From positions 1-8,537 of the forward strand of contig CAJMLH010000051.1 in the NCBI GenBank assembly GCA_905214195.1: a stretch of 8,537 nucleotides of DNA, given 5' to 3'. The position numbers were made by a program, and so were the translations under genes. This DNA comes from an uncultured bacterium. GTDB taxonomy: Bacteria; Bacillota; Clostridia; Peptostreptococcales; Anaerovoracaceae. The notes beneath the pieces are model-generated. The model was not told the DNA's origin. It saw nothing but the letters and a program-made list of their open reading frames with translations, and made no database searches. Shown here one piece after another: positions 1 to 5,344 of the stretch. The first letter of the stretch is position 1; the number at the start of each line of letters is the position of its first letter.

Positions 1-17
1 ATTGCCGATTTTATCTG

Positions 18-46
18 TTGACAAGCATTCCACATATTGATATGAT
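18..46 (+). promoter_or_regulatory. Promoter of the nitroreductase gene
   Basis: TTGACA at 18-23, a 17-bp spacer, then TATGAT at 41-46: a perfect -35 and a 5/6 -10 at ideal spacing for the housekeeping sigma factor. Transcription would start near 53, giving a leader of about 140 nt before the chosen start codon at 193. A 7+7 bp dyad (47-62) covers the predicted start point. I recognise no riboswitch in the leader; it holds only a weak 5-bp hairpin (118-132). Confidence 0.7.
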
Positions 47-62
47 ATTAACAAATGTTAAT
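47..62. promoter_or_regulatory. Dyad over the predicted transcription start, candidate operator
   Basis: ATTAACA (47-53), two bases, then TGTTAAT (56-62) form a perfect inverted repeat immediately downstream of the -10 element and centred on the likely +1. Repressor operators are often placed this way. The half-sites point opposite to the Rex consensus (TTGTTAA-N4-TTAACAA), so I do not assign a regulator. The symmetry is seen directly; operator function is inferred. Confidence 0.35.
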
Positions 63-192
63 CGAAAACATAAACCTGCTCCCAAAACCAAAACCCACTA
101 TTGATATAGCTGCAACACAAGCGGGCAGCTTGCTTTCGTGGAATCGGGAGAAAAGCTATAATAGCCACAATATAAGGAAGGGAAGAAAAGAG

Positions 193-738
193 ATGGATTT
201 AATTACCGGAATCAAGGAAAGAAGAAGCATCAGAAAATTTCAGGACAAAAAAGTTCCTCGTGAACTCATAGAGGAGATAGTTAATATTTCTGCTTATGCA
301 CCATCCTGGAAAAACACTCAAGTTGCAAGATACATAATAGTAGATGACAAAGACAAAATCAAAGCCATGGCAAATGAAAAGTGCACATACGGCTTTACAG
401 GCAATATTCCGGCAATAGAAAATGCCGCAGCAGTATTGTTGCTCACTTATGTCGAAGGACGCTCAGGATACGAAAGAGACGGAAGCTACTCTACTGAGAA
501 AGAAGATCGTTGGCAGATGTTCGATGCAGGAATAGCTGCGCAGACTTTCTGTTTGGTTGCCCACGAAAAAGGACTCGGAACAGTTATTCAGGGATATTTT
601 GACGAAGAAGAAATTAAAAAGATAGTTGAAATACCGGAAGGACAGGTATTGGCAGCTTTAATTCCGCTTGGATATCCTGATATAGACCCTGCGGCTCCAC
701 CAAGAAAGGATGCGTCTAAACTTCTTACTTTTGTTTAG
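193..738 (+). CDS. Nitroreductase family protein (FMN-dependent oxidoreductase)
   Basis: A 181-residue protein of the FMN-dependent nitroreductase fold. Members are cytoplasmic flavoproteins, usually dimers, that reduce nitro compounds, quinones or similar acceptors with NAD(P)H; the substrate here is unknown. Visible family features are the N-terminal ERRSIRKF (residues 9-16), which contacts the FMN phosphate, the APSWKNTQ segment (36-43), the central helix DAGIAAQ (111-117) with GLGT (127-130), and the C-terminal IPLGYP strand (157-162) followed by a basic tail. The frame is open upstream to an ATG at 55, but that ATG lies at or within a few bases of the predicted transcription start, and the 46 extra residues do not resemble the family. 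The ATG at 193 has a purine-rich AGGAAGGG site (175-182) and gives the normal family N-terminus. The gene appears monocistronic, ending at a hairpin at 814-838. Confidence 0.85.
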   Translation: MDLITGIKERRSIRKFQDKKVPRELIEEIVNISAYAPSWKNTQVARYIIVDDKDKIKAMANEKCTYGFTGNIPAIENAAAVLLLTYVEGRSGYERDGSYSTEKEDRWQMFDAGIAAQTFCLVAHEKGLGTVIQGYFDEEEIKKIVEIPEGQVLAALIPLGYPDIDPAAPPRKDASKLLTFV

Positions 739-762
739 AATTTATGAAAGTTTGAGGAAGAT

Positions 763-781
763 TGACAATAAACAGTTGTCA
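763..781. promoter_or_regulatory. Dyad overlapping the -35 of the LCP promoter
   Basis: TGACAA (763-768) and TTGTCA (776-781) form a perfect 6-bp inverted repeat separated by 7 bp, and the right arm is itself the proposed -35 hexamer of the downstream promoter. This could be an operator, but arms of this length can arise by chance in AT-rich DNA. Function is inferred. Confidence 0.25.
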
Positions 782-804
782 TTCAACTAAAAAGAGGATA
801 TAAT
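776..804 (+). promoter_or_regulatory. Candidate promoter of the LCP-thioesterase unit
   Basis: TTGTCA (776-781), 17 bp, TATAAT (799-804): a 5/6 -35 and a perfect -10 at ideal spacing. The predicted start near 811 lies only about 3 bases before a perfect 11-bp hairpin (814-838). A transcript from here would therefore begin with the hairpin, so either the hairpin serves the upstream gene or this is a promoter-proximal attenuator. I see no better promoter between 839 and 918. Confidence 0.55.
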
Positions 805-813
805 GTTATCGGT

Positions 814-843
814 AAAAAGCCTTGGAACAAGGCTTTTTATTTT
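814..843 (+). terminator. Intrinsic terminator after the nitroreductase gene
   Basis: AAAAAGCCTTG (814-824), loop GAA, CAAGGCTTTTT (828-838): a perfect 11-bp stem ending in five T and followed by ATTTT. The A-run on the 5' side makes it potentially bidirectional. It lies 76 bases past the nitroreductase stop and just downstream of the -10 of the LCP promoter. Confidence 0.65.
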
Positions 844-918
844 GGAAAAGTTTAAAGTAAAGTACTTTGTGCATTGGATAAAGAAATTGAACTCGCAAAA
901 TCAAGAAAGGAATCAAAG

Positions 919-2379
919 ATGCGAAGTGACAGAAAAAGAAAGGAAAAACAAAAGCAGAAAAATAACGGCTTATACAGAACTATAGCAATTATCTACAGCA
1001 TATTAGCAGTAGCTTTCATGGTAATGCTGCTTTGGCTTAATGTTCTTCCTGCAAAGATATTGTATCCGGTAGTTGGATTGTTGTTTTTGATAACAATGTT
1101 TATTGTTCCGGTAATGTACAGCAAGAGAGGAAAGCGCAGCCGTAAAAAGGGAGCAACAGTATTTGCACTCATACTCATAGTTTTGTTCGGCATAGGCACA
1201 TATTATATAAATGAAACGCTGGGCTTTTTTAATAACATTACAGATGTTGCAAAAGCAAAAGAGGATTTCTATGTAGTTGTTAAGGCGGATTCAAAATATG
1301 AGGAAGTTTCTCAGCTTGCAGGCAAGACTATTGCTACATCTTCCACTACTGATAAGGCATATGCAGAAGCGAGAAATAAACTGAAAAAGGAAATAAATGC
1401 CCAATATGAATATATAGATAATTCGTCGGATATGATACAAGATTTGATTCAGAATAAATATTCGGCAGCTTTTATAAGTGCGGCTTCATATGAGACGATG
1501 AAAGAGGGAAACTCTTCAATAGCAACAGAAACGAGAGTTATACATACCATTTCGGTAACAAAGGAAAGCAGAAGAACTACCAAACATGTTGATGTTACAG
1601 AAGAATCATTCAATGTTCTTGTCAGTGGACTTGACACGACAGGAGATATAGGAACTGTTTCAAGAAGTGATGTAAATATGTTAATAACGGTAAACCCTGT
1701 AAGCCATGAGGTCTTATTGACATCTATACCAAGAGACTATTATGTTCCGCTGGCAAGCAAGAATTCCGGGGACAAGCTCACTCATTCCGGACTTTACGGT
1801 ATTGATGAAACGGTCAGCACCGTAGAAAAGTTTATGGGTATAGATATAAACTATTATGTAAAGGTGAACTATTCGACCATAACCAAGTTGGTAGATGCTA
1901 TAGGCGGAATTGATATTGATTCTCCATATGGATTCACAACTCACGGAATGTCATCCCATTACACCTTTGTCAAGGGATACAATCATCTTAACGGTTCAAT
2001 GGCTCTTGCATACAGCAGGGAGCGACAATCATGGCCGGACGGTGATTTTAGAAGAAATGAAAACCAACAGCTTATAATACAGGCTATAATTAAAAAGGCC
2101 ACAGGAAGCACGACGGTATTAACAAATTACACTGACATCTTAGAGTCTATTGAGGACAACCTTTCGACTGACATGAGTTCAAGAAATATTAAGTCACTTA
2201 TCAAAATGCAGCTTAAGGAAATGCCTAAGTGGACCATAACAAAACAGGCTATCAAGGGTGATATAGCATTGAAGCACTGCTATGCATTGGGAACTAATGC
2301 CTCCGTAGTATTGCCGGATGATGCAATGATAGCCGAAGCAGTCGATAAAATAATGCAAGTAAAAGGTTCTGACGAATAA
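919..2379 (+). CDS. LytR-CpsA-Psr (LCP) family cell-wall polymer ligase, membrane anchored
   Basis: A 486-residue protein. LCP enzymes act outside the membrane, moving teichoic acid, capsule or similar polymers from a polyprenyl-phosphate carrier to peptidoglycan; the polymer here is unknown. After a lysine/arginine-rich cytoplasmic tail there are three hydrophobic segments (about 21-41, 47-66, 79-97). An extracytoplasmic region (about 115-213) follows that reads like part of a solute-binding protein fold (KTIATSSTTDKAYAEA, and DLIQNKYSAAFIS). The LCP domain is at about 231-393. Its hallmark residues are visible: SGLDT (236-240), RSDVN (249-253), IPRD (270-273), KLTHSG (286-291), YSRER (365-369) and GDFRRNENQ (375-383), including the arginines and aspartates that bind the polyprenyl pyrophosphate and Mg2+. 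A TTG at 874 would add 15 residues but has no ribosome binding site; the ATG at 919 follows AAAGGA at 906-911. The stop overlaps the next start by one base. Confidence 0.9.
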   Translation: MRSDRKRKEKQKQKNNGLYRTIAIIYSILAVAFMVMLLWLNVLPAKILYPVVGLLFLITMFIVPVMYSKRGKRSRKKGATVFALILIVLFGIGTYYINETLGFFNNITDVAKAKEDFYVVVKADSKYEEVSQLAGKTIATSSTTDKAYAEARNKLKKEINAQYEYIDNSSDMIQDLIQNKYSAAFISAASYETMKEGNSSIATETRVIHTISVTKESRRTTKHVDVTEESFNVLVSGLDTTGDIGTVSRSDVNMLITVNPVSHEVLLTSIPRDYYVPLASKNSGDKLTHSGLYGIDETVSTVEKFMGIDINYYVKVNYSTITKLVDAIGGIDIDSPYGFTTHGMSSHYTFVKGYNHLNGSMALAYSRERQSWPDGDFRRNENQQLIIQAIIKKATGSTTVLTNYTDILESIEDNLSTDMSSRNIKSLIKMQLKEMPKWTITKQAIKGDIALKHCYALGTNASVVLPDDAMIAEAVDKIMQVKGSDE

Positions 2380-2912
2380 TGAAATTAGAAAGACAAAAAA
2401 GAAAAGTTATAGCTAAACAACTGCCGACGCCAATGAGCATAACATGCGGAAAGGAAAATCCATCTTCGCTGGGATGCCGGTTTTATGAGTTAAAAGGCGG
2501 AGAGGTGGGAACTGTATTTGTTCCACAAAATCTACATGAGGGACATAACGGCATAATGCATGGCGGAATGTCTGCCGCTGTTTTGGATGAGCTTATGGGA
2601 AGAGCAACACTGCATACTGAGTTTGATGGCGGAAATGACTGGCTGCCCACATATGTAACTGCTGAAATGACGGTAAAGTATAGGAAACCGATTATTGTTG
2701 GCCATACCATGTACGGATACGGCAGGGTTGATCGTTCGGAAGGAAGCCGTTGTTTTTCAAGCTCGGTTATCGTAGATGAGAGCGGCGAGATTATGGCGGA
2801 AGCCGGCGGAGTATATGTGCATGTTGATCTTCCCGGAGATGAGAAACCGGGATTTAAGGAAATAGACAGCACAAGGGCAACCCTCACAGACAGTGATCCA
2901 AAGGAACTGTAA
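2379..2912 (+). CDS. PaaI-like hotdog-fold thioesterase
   Basis: A 177-residue protein of the PaaI/4HBT thioesterase group, cytoplasmic enzymes that hydrolyse acyl-CoA thioesters; the acyl chain cannot be told from sequence. The signature is clear: G-H-N-G-I-M-H-G-G at residues 55-63, followed by D70-E71, the usual catalytic/helix segment. The second half of the fold is TAEMTVKYRKPIIVG (94-108) and the final strands SSSVIVDESGEIMAEAGGVYVHV (127-149). Residues after about 150 form a polar tail outside the domain. The start ATG overlaps the stop of the LCP gene (TAATG), with only a modest AAAAGG (2361-2366) 12 bases upstream, so translation is probably coupled to the LCP gene. The link between a wall-polymer ligase and a thioesterase is not obvious. 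Confidence 0.87.
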   Translation: MKLERQKRKVIAKQLPTPMSITCGKENPSSLGCRFYELKGGEVGTVFVPQNLHEGHNGIMHGGMSAAVLDELMGRATLHTEFDGGNDWLPTYVTAEMTVKYRKPIIVGHTMYGYGRVDRSEGSRCFSSSVIVDESGEIMAEAGGVYVHVDLPGDEKPGFKEIDSTRATLTDSDPKEL

Positions 2913-2925
2913 ACAATAATTTTGC

Positions 2926-2981
2926 ATGAATCAGCCATATAAAGCAAAAAGCCGGTTGACATTGACAAATGGCTGATTTAT
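2926..2981. repeat. Inverted repeat flanking the rpmG operon promoter
   Basis: AATCAGCCAT (2929-2938) and ATGGCTGATT (2969-2978) are perfect inverted copies 40 bp apart; as RNA the pairing extends to 2926-2938 with 2969-2981 through one G-U. The right arm fills part of the spacer between the -35 and -10 of the ribosomal promoter, and the left arm lies 17 bp upstream of the -35. It may be a paired operator or a large-loop terminator for the thioesterase gene. There is no proper T-tract, which weakens the terminator reading. Confidence 0.45.
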
Positions 2982-2984
2982 AAT
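2956..2984 (+). promoter_or_regulatory. Consensus promoter of the rpmG-secE-nusG-rplKA cluster
   Basis: TTGACA (2956-2961), exactly 17 bp, TATAAT (2979-2984): full consensus at both elements, as expected for a highly expressed ribosomal operon. A second TTGACA (2962-2967) directly abuts the first. The start site would be near 2991, leaving a leader of about 70 nt before rpmG. I see no equally good promoter further down the cluster, so this one probably feeds rpmG to rplA and perhaps rplJL. Confidence 0.88.
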
Positions 2985-3013
2985 AAATAGGCAACTTTAT
3001 GATTATAAGACAG

Positions 3014-3034
3014 CAAGGTTTATAAAAAACCTTG
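3014..3034 (+). other. Hairpin in the rpmG leader
   Basis: CAAGGTTT (3014-3021) and AAACCTTG (3027-3034) form a perfect 8-bp stem with a 5-base loop within the 5' untranslated region. It is followed by TAATTTG rather than a T-run, so it is a poor terminator. It could stabilise the mRNA 5' end or bind a protein. Its role is not known to me. Confidence 0.35.
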
Positions 3035-3063
3035 TAATTTGAAGTAAAACGGAGGAAATCTAA

Positions 3064-3213
3064 ATGAGAACTAAAGTAATTCTTGCATGTACAGAATGCA
3101 AGCAGAGAAACTATAATACAATGAAAAACAAAAAGAACGATCCGGATCGTATCGAAATGCAGAAATATTGCAGATTCTGTAAAAAACATACTCTTCATAA
3201 AGAAACTAAATAA
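3064..3213 (+). CDS. rpmG: 50S ribosomal protein L33, zinc-binding form
   Basis: A 49-residue protein of the large ribosomal subunit. The sequence starts MRTKVILACTECKQRNY and ends with KYCRFCKKHTLHKETK. Cysteines at 9, 12, 36 and 39 give the two CxxC knuckles of the zinc-containing (C+) paralogue; many Bacillota also carry a cysteine-free L33 that is used under zinc limitation. Length is normal. A strong GGAGGA site (3051-3056) precedes the ATG by 7 bases. It is the first gene after the consensus promoter and lies 15 bp ahead of secE, the standard arrangement. Confidence 0.97.
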   Translation: MRTKVILACTECKQRNYNTMKNKKNDPDRIEMQKYCRFCKKHTLHKETK

Positions 3214-3228
3214 TCAAGGAGAGATATT

Positions 3229-3429
3229 ATGGCCAAGGAAAAGAAAAGAAAAGGCAAATTCGGTGATTACTACAAGGGCGTAAAAACCGAAATGAAGAAG
3301 GTAGTATGGCCTACAAAAAAAGAAGTGGTTTCATATACCGGAGTCGTTATTGTAACCTGTGCAGTTTTTGCACTGGGCTTCTGGTTGATTGATACGGGTG
3401 TTTTAGCCGCTCTTAGAGCAGTTTTGTAG
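3229..3429 (+). CDS. secE: Preprotein translocase subunit SecE
   Basis: A 66-residue single-span SecE, the clamp subunit of the SecYEG protein-export channel in the cytoplasmic membrane. A basic N-terminus (KEKKRKGKFG) leads into the conserved amphipathic helix and hinge VKTEMKKVVWPTKKEV (about 18-33), which embraces SecY. One transmembrane helix follows (about 38-60). The short form with one helix is typical of Gram-positive bacteria. AAGGAGAG (3216-3223) lies 5 bases before the ATG. It is cotranscribed with rpmG and nusG. Confidence 0.96.
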   Translation: MAKEKKRKGKFGDYYKGVKTEMKKVVWPTKKEVVSYTGVVIVTCAVFALGFWLIDTGVLAALRAVL

Positions 3430-3450
3430 TAACATAAGCTGACAGCAGAA

Positions 3451-3465
3451 GACCGTAGGGCGGTC
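3451..3465 (+). other. Small hairpin between secE and nusG
   Basis: GACCG (3451-3455) and CGGTC (3461-3465) form a 5-bp GC-rich stem over a 5-base loop, in the 75-bp gap between the two genes. There is no T-tract to make it a terminator. It may be an mRNA processing or stability element; the evidence is only the pairing. Confidence 0.25.
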
Positions 3466-3504
3466 AATTTACTTCAAGATATATGAAAAGAGAAGGTACG
3501 AAAA

Positions 3505-4077
3505 ATGTCTGATATTGAAAACAAAGGTGCATCCCCATTGGAGGGAGAGGGCCTAAGAGGCGACGGTAAGGCTAAGTGGTATGTAGTTCATACTTATTCA
3601 GGTCATGAAAACAAAGTAAAAGTAAATATCGAAAAGATGGTTGAGAACCGTGGAATGCAAGATTTAATTATCGACATTGTTGTACCGACGGAAGACAGAG
3701 TTGAGATAAAAGACGGTCAGAGAAAGATTAAGACCAAAAAAATGTTTCCTGGTTATGTAATCATAAAGATGATAGTAACGAATGAATCCTGGTATCTTGT
3801 TCGTAACACACAAGGTGTTACGGGATTTGTGGGACATGGTTCAGAACCTATTCCTCTCACAGACGAAGAAGTTGCCAGAATGGGAATAGAAAAAGTTTAC
3901 ATTGATCTCGATGTGGAAGTCGGAGAGACAGTACGAGTTATCAGCGGTCCTTTCGAAAGCTTTATGGGTGTAGTAGAAGAGATAAACAAAGAGAAACAGG
4001 TACTGCGAGTAAAAGTTTCTATGTTTGGAAGAGAAACACCGGTTGAACTTGAGTTCAGCCAGGTTGATAAAATTTAA
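3505..4077 (+). CDS. nusG: Transcription termination/antitermination factor NusG
   Basis: A 190-residue NusG, which binds the RNA polymerase clamp through its NGN domain and couples elongation to ribosomes or modulates pausing through its KOW domain. The NGN domain begins at WYVVHTYSG (25-33) and includes KMFPGYVIIKM (79-89) and NTQGVTGFVG (101-110). The KOW domain is at about 139-172 (VGETVRVISGPFESFMG), and the protein ends VELEFSQVDKI. A polar 22-residue extension (SDIENKGASPLEGEGLRGDG) precedes the NGN domain and looks longer than in many relatives. The ATG at 3505 has AGAAGGT (3491-3497) 7 bases upstream, and no supported start lies closer to the domain. Its position between secE and rplK is canonical. 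Confidence 0.97.
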   Translation: MSDIENKGASPLEGEGLRGDGKAKWYVVHTYSGHENKVKVNIEKMVENRGMQDLIIDIVVPTEDRVEIKDGQRKIKTKKMFPGYVIIKMIVTNESWYLVRNTQGVTGFVGHGSEPIPLTDEEVARMGIEKVYIDLDVEVGETVRVISGPFESFMGVVEEINKEKQVLRVKVSMFGRETPVELEFSQVDKI

Positions 4078-4107
4078 GAGGGCAGGCTAAAGGCCTCAGA
4101 GACCCTT
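4078..4107 (+). promoter_or_regulatory. L1-binding-site-like element before rplK
   Basis: GAGGG (4078-4082) pairs with CCCTT (4103-4107, last pair G-U). Inside is a second stem AGGC/GCCT (4084-4087 with 4093-4096) with loop TAAAG, leaving an asymmetric internal loop with CAGAGA on the 3' side. This stem, unequal internal loop and stem layout is that of known L1 mRNA sites, which mimic the 23S rRNA L1 stalk. The rplK ribosome binding site begins about 10 bases downstream. The base pairing is seen directly; L1 binding is inferred from resemblance and position. Confidence 0.5.
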
Positions 4108-4131
4108 AATATTAAGAAAGGAGAAAAAAGA

Positions 4132-4557
4132 ATGGCTAAGAAGGTTGAAGGCTATATTAAACTTCAAATACCTGCCGGCAATGCCAATCCGGCACCTCCA
4201 GTAGGTCCTGCATTAGGTCAGAAAGGTGTTAACATCATGGACTTCTGTAAACAGTTCAACGCAAGAACACAGGATCAGAAGGGCATGATTATTCCGGTAG
4301 TTATTACAGTTTATGCCGACAGATCCTTTACATTCATCTGCAAGACTCCGCCGGCAGCAGTTCTGTTAAAGAAAGCAGCAGGTCTTGATTCAGCATCCGG
4401 AGAACCTAACAAGAAAAAGGTTGCCACACTGACAAGAGCACAGGCAGAGGAAATAGCAAAGACTAAGATGCCTGACTTAAATGCGGCAGACTTGGATGCA
4501 GCTACAGAGATGATTAAAGGTACTGCAAGAAGCATGGGTATAGTTATTGAAGATTAA
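4132..4557 (+). CDS. rplK: 50S ribosomal protein L11
   Basis: A 141-residue L11, full length. It binds the GTPase-associated region of 23S rRNA at the base of the L7/L12 stalk and takes part in factor binding and the stringent response. The N-terminal domain carries IKLQIPAGNANPAPPVGPALGQKGVNIMDFCKQFN (about 8-42), with the conserved proline pair of the thiostrepton-binding face. The RNA-binding C-terminal domain starts near TPPAAVLLKKAAG (about 77) and ends IKGTARSMGIVIED. AAAGGAG (4118-4124) precedes the ATG by 7 bases. It is followed by rplA after 44 bp, the standard pairing. Confidence 0.98.
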   Translation: MAKKVEGYIKLQIPAGNANPAPPVGPALGQKGVNIMDFCKQFNARTQDQKGMIIPVVITVYADRSFTFICKTPPAAVLLKKAAGLDSASGEPNKKKVATLTRAQAEEIAKTKMPDLNAADLDAATEMIKGTARSMGIVIED

Positions 4558-4561
4558 TTGA

Positions 4562-4589
4562 GTGGGAGACTTAAAGTCGTTAATACCAC
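4562..4589 (+). promoter_or_regulatory. L1-binding-site-like element before rplA
   Basis: GTGG (4562-4565) pairs with CCAC (4586-4589). A 5' GA (4566-4567) leads into stem GACT/AGTC (4568-4571 with 4575-4578), and GTTAATA (4579-4585) fills the 3' side of the internal loop. This is the same plan as the element before rplK, with an AAA-containing apical loop. The 3' strand of the outer helix ends one base before the AGGAGG ribosome binding site (4591-4596), so bound L1 would be well placed to block initiation on its own gene. Structure is seen; function is inferred. Confidence 0.55.
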
Positions 4590-4601
4590 AAGGAGGTACA
4601 A

Positions 4602-5300
4602 ATGCCTAAGAGAGGTAAAAATTACAAGGCTGCAGCAGCAAGTTTTGACAAAGCAGCACTTCATGAAGTTCCTGAAGCATTGAAAATTGTTGTGGAAACT
4701 TCAAAAGCAAAGTTCGATGAAACCATCGAAGCACACATCAGACTTGGAGTTGACGGAAGACACGCTGACCAGCAGGTTAGAGGAGCTATCGTTCTTCCTC
4801 ACGGAACAGGTAAAACAAAGAAGGTTCTTGTATTTGCAAAAGGACCTAAGGCACAGGAAGCAGAAGCAGCCGGTGCAGATTATGTAGGAGCTGAAGAAAT
4901 GGCTCAGAAAATCCAGACTGAAAACTGGTTTGACTTTGATGTAGTTGTAGCAACACCGGATATGATGGGTGTTGTAGGAAGACTTGGTAAAATTCTGGGA
5001 CCTAAGGGACTCATGCCAAACCCTAAGTCAGGTACAGTTACAATGGATGTTGAGAAAGCTCTTCAGGAAATCAAAGCAGGTAAAGTTGAGTACAGACTTG
5101 ACAAGACCAACATCATCCATACTCCTATAGGAAAGGCTTCTTTCGGAGCAGAAAAGCTTACTGAAAACTTCAATGCACTTCTTGAAGCAGTTGTAAAGGC
5201 TAAGCCTGCAGCAGCAAAGGGACAGTATCTGAGAAGCGTTACAGTAGCTGCAACTATGGGTCCCGGAGTAAAGGTTAACCCTGCTACAATTCAGTTCTAA
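4602..5300 (+). CDS. rplA: 50S ribosomal protein L1
   Basis: A 232-residue L1 of normal length. It forms the mobile L1 stalk on 23S rRNA that guides deacylated tRNA out of the E site, and in many bacteria it represses its own mRNA. Visible family blocks are the N-terminal MPKRGKNYKAAAASFD, the segment FDETIEAHIRLGVDGRHADQQVRGAIVLPHGTGK (about 38-71), the signature MMGVVGRLGKILGPKGLMPNPKSGTVT (about 121-147) and the C-terminal GQYLRSVTVAATMGPGVKVN. The strong AGGAGG site (4591-4596) is 5 bases from the ATG. It is immediately preceded by an L1-like mRNA element, consistent with feedback control. Confidence 0.98.
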   Translation: MPKRGKNYKAAAASFDKAALHEVPEALKIVVETSKAKFDETIEAHIRLGVDGRHADQQVRGAIVLPHGTGKTKKVLVFAKGPKAQEAEAAGADYVGAEEMAQKIQTENWFDFDVVVATPDMMGVVGRLGKILGPKGLMPNPKSGTVTMDVEKALQEIKAGKVEYRLDKTNIIHTPIGKASFGAEKLTENFNALLEAVVKAKPAAAKGQYLRSVTVAATMGPGVKVNPATIQF

Positions 5301-5344
5301 TAATTTTTCCATTATAACGGTAGTAATCCTTAAGGAAAAATTAT
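5300..5344 (+). other. Hairpin directly after rplA
   Basis: TAATTTTTCC (5301-5310) pairs perfectly with GGAAAAATTA (5334-5343), plus one A-T pair reaching into the rplA stop codon. An inner ATTA/TAAT pairing (5311-5314 with 5324-5327) can extend it. There is no T-run afterwards on the + strand, so it is not a standard terminator. It may be an mRNA end-stabilising or processing structure separating rplKA from the rplJL leader. Confidence 0.45.

Noticed and set aside
47..62. Rex (NADH/NAD+) operator at the nitroreductase promoter
   Set aside because: The half-sites are oriented opposite to the Rex consensus, and the spacing is 2 rather than 4 bp.
130..162. Second nitroreductase promoter using TATAAT at 157-162
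   Set aside because: The -10 is perfect, but the nearest TTGCTT is 21 bp away and the 17-bp position reads TTTCGT, so there is no acceptable -35 and no extended -10.
55..192. In-frame extension of the nitroreductase to an ATG at 55
   Set aside because: The ATG lies at or within a few bases of the predicted transcription start, has no ribosome binding site, and the 46 extra residues do not match the family, whose normal N-terminus starts at 193.
874..918. TTG start giving a 15-residue longer LCP protein
   Set aside because: No ribosome binding site precedes 874, whereas the ATG at 919 has AAAGGA at good spacing.
803..985. Small 60-residue ORF upstream of and overlapping the LCP start
   Set aside because: It begins inside the -10 region, runs through the terminator hairpin, has no ribosome site and is out of frame with the LCP gene.
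2483..3198. Antisense ORFs opposite the thioesterase and rpmG
   Set aside because: They lie opposite clearly conserved genes, have no ribosome sites and no recognisable motifs.
3214..3504. tRNA-Trp or another tRNA gene near secE, as found in some relatives
   Set aside because: The gaps are 15 and 75 bp, and neither contains a tRNA-like cloverleaf or T-loop sequence.
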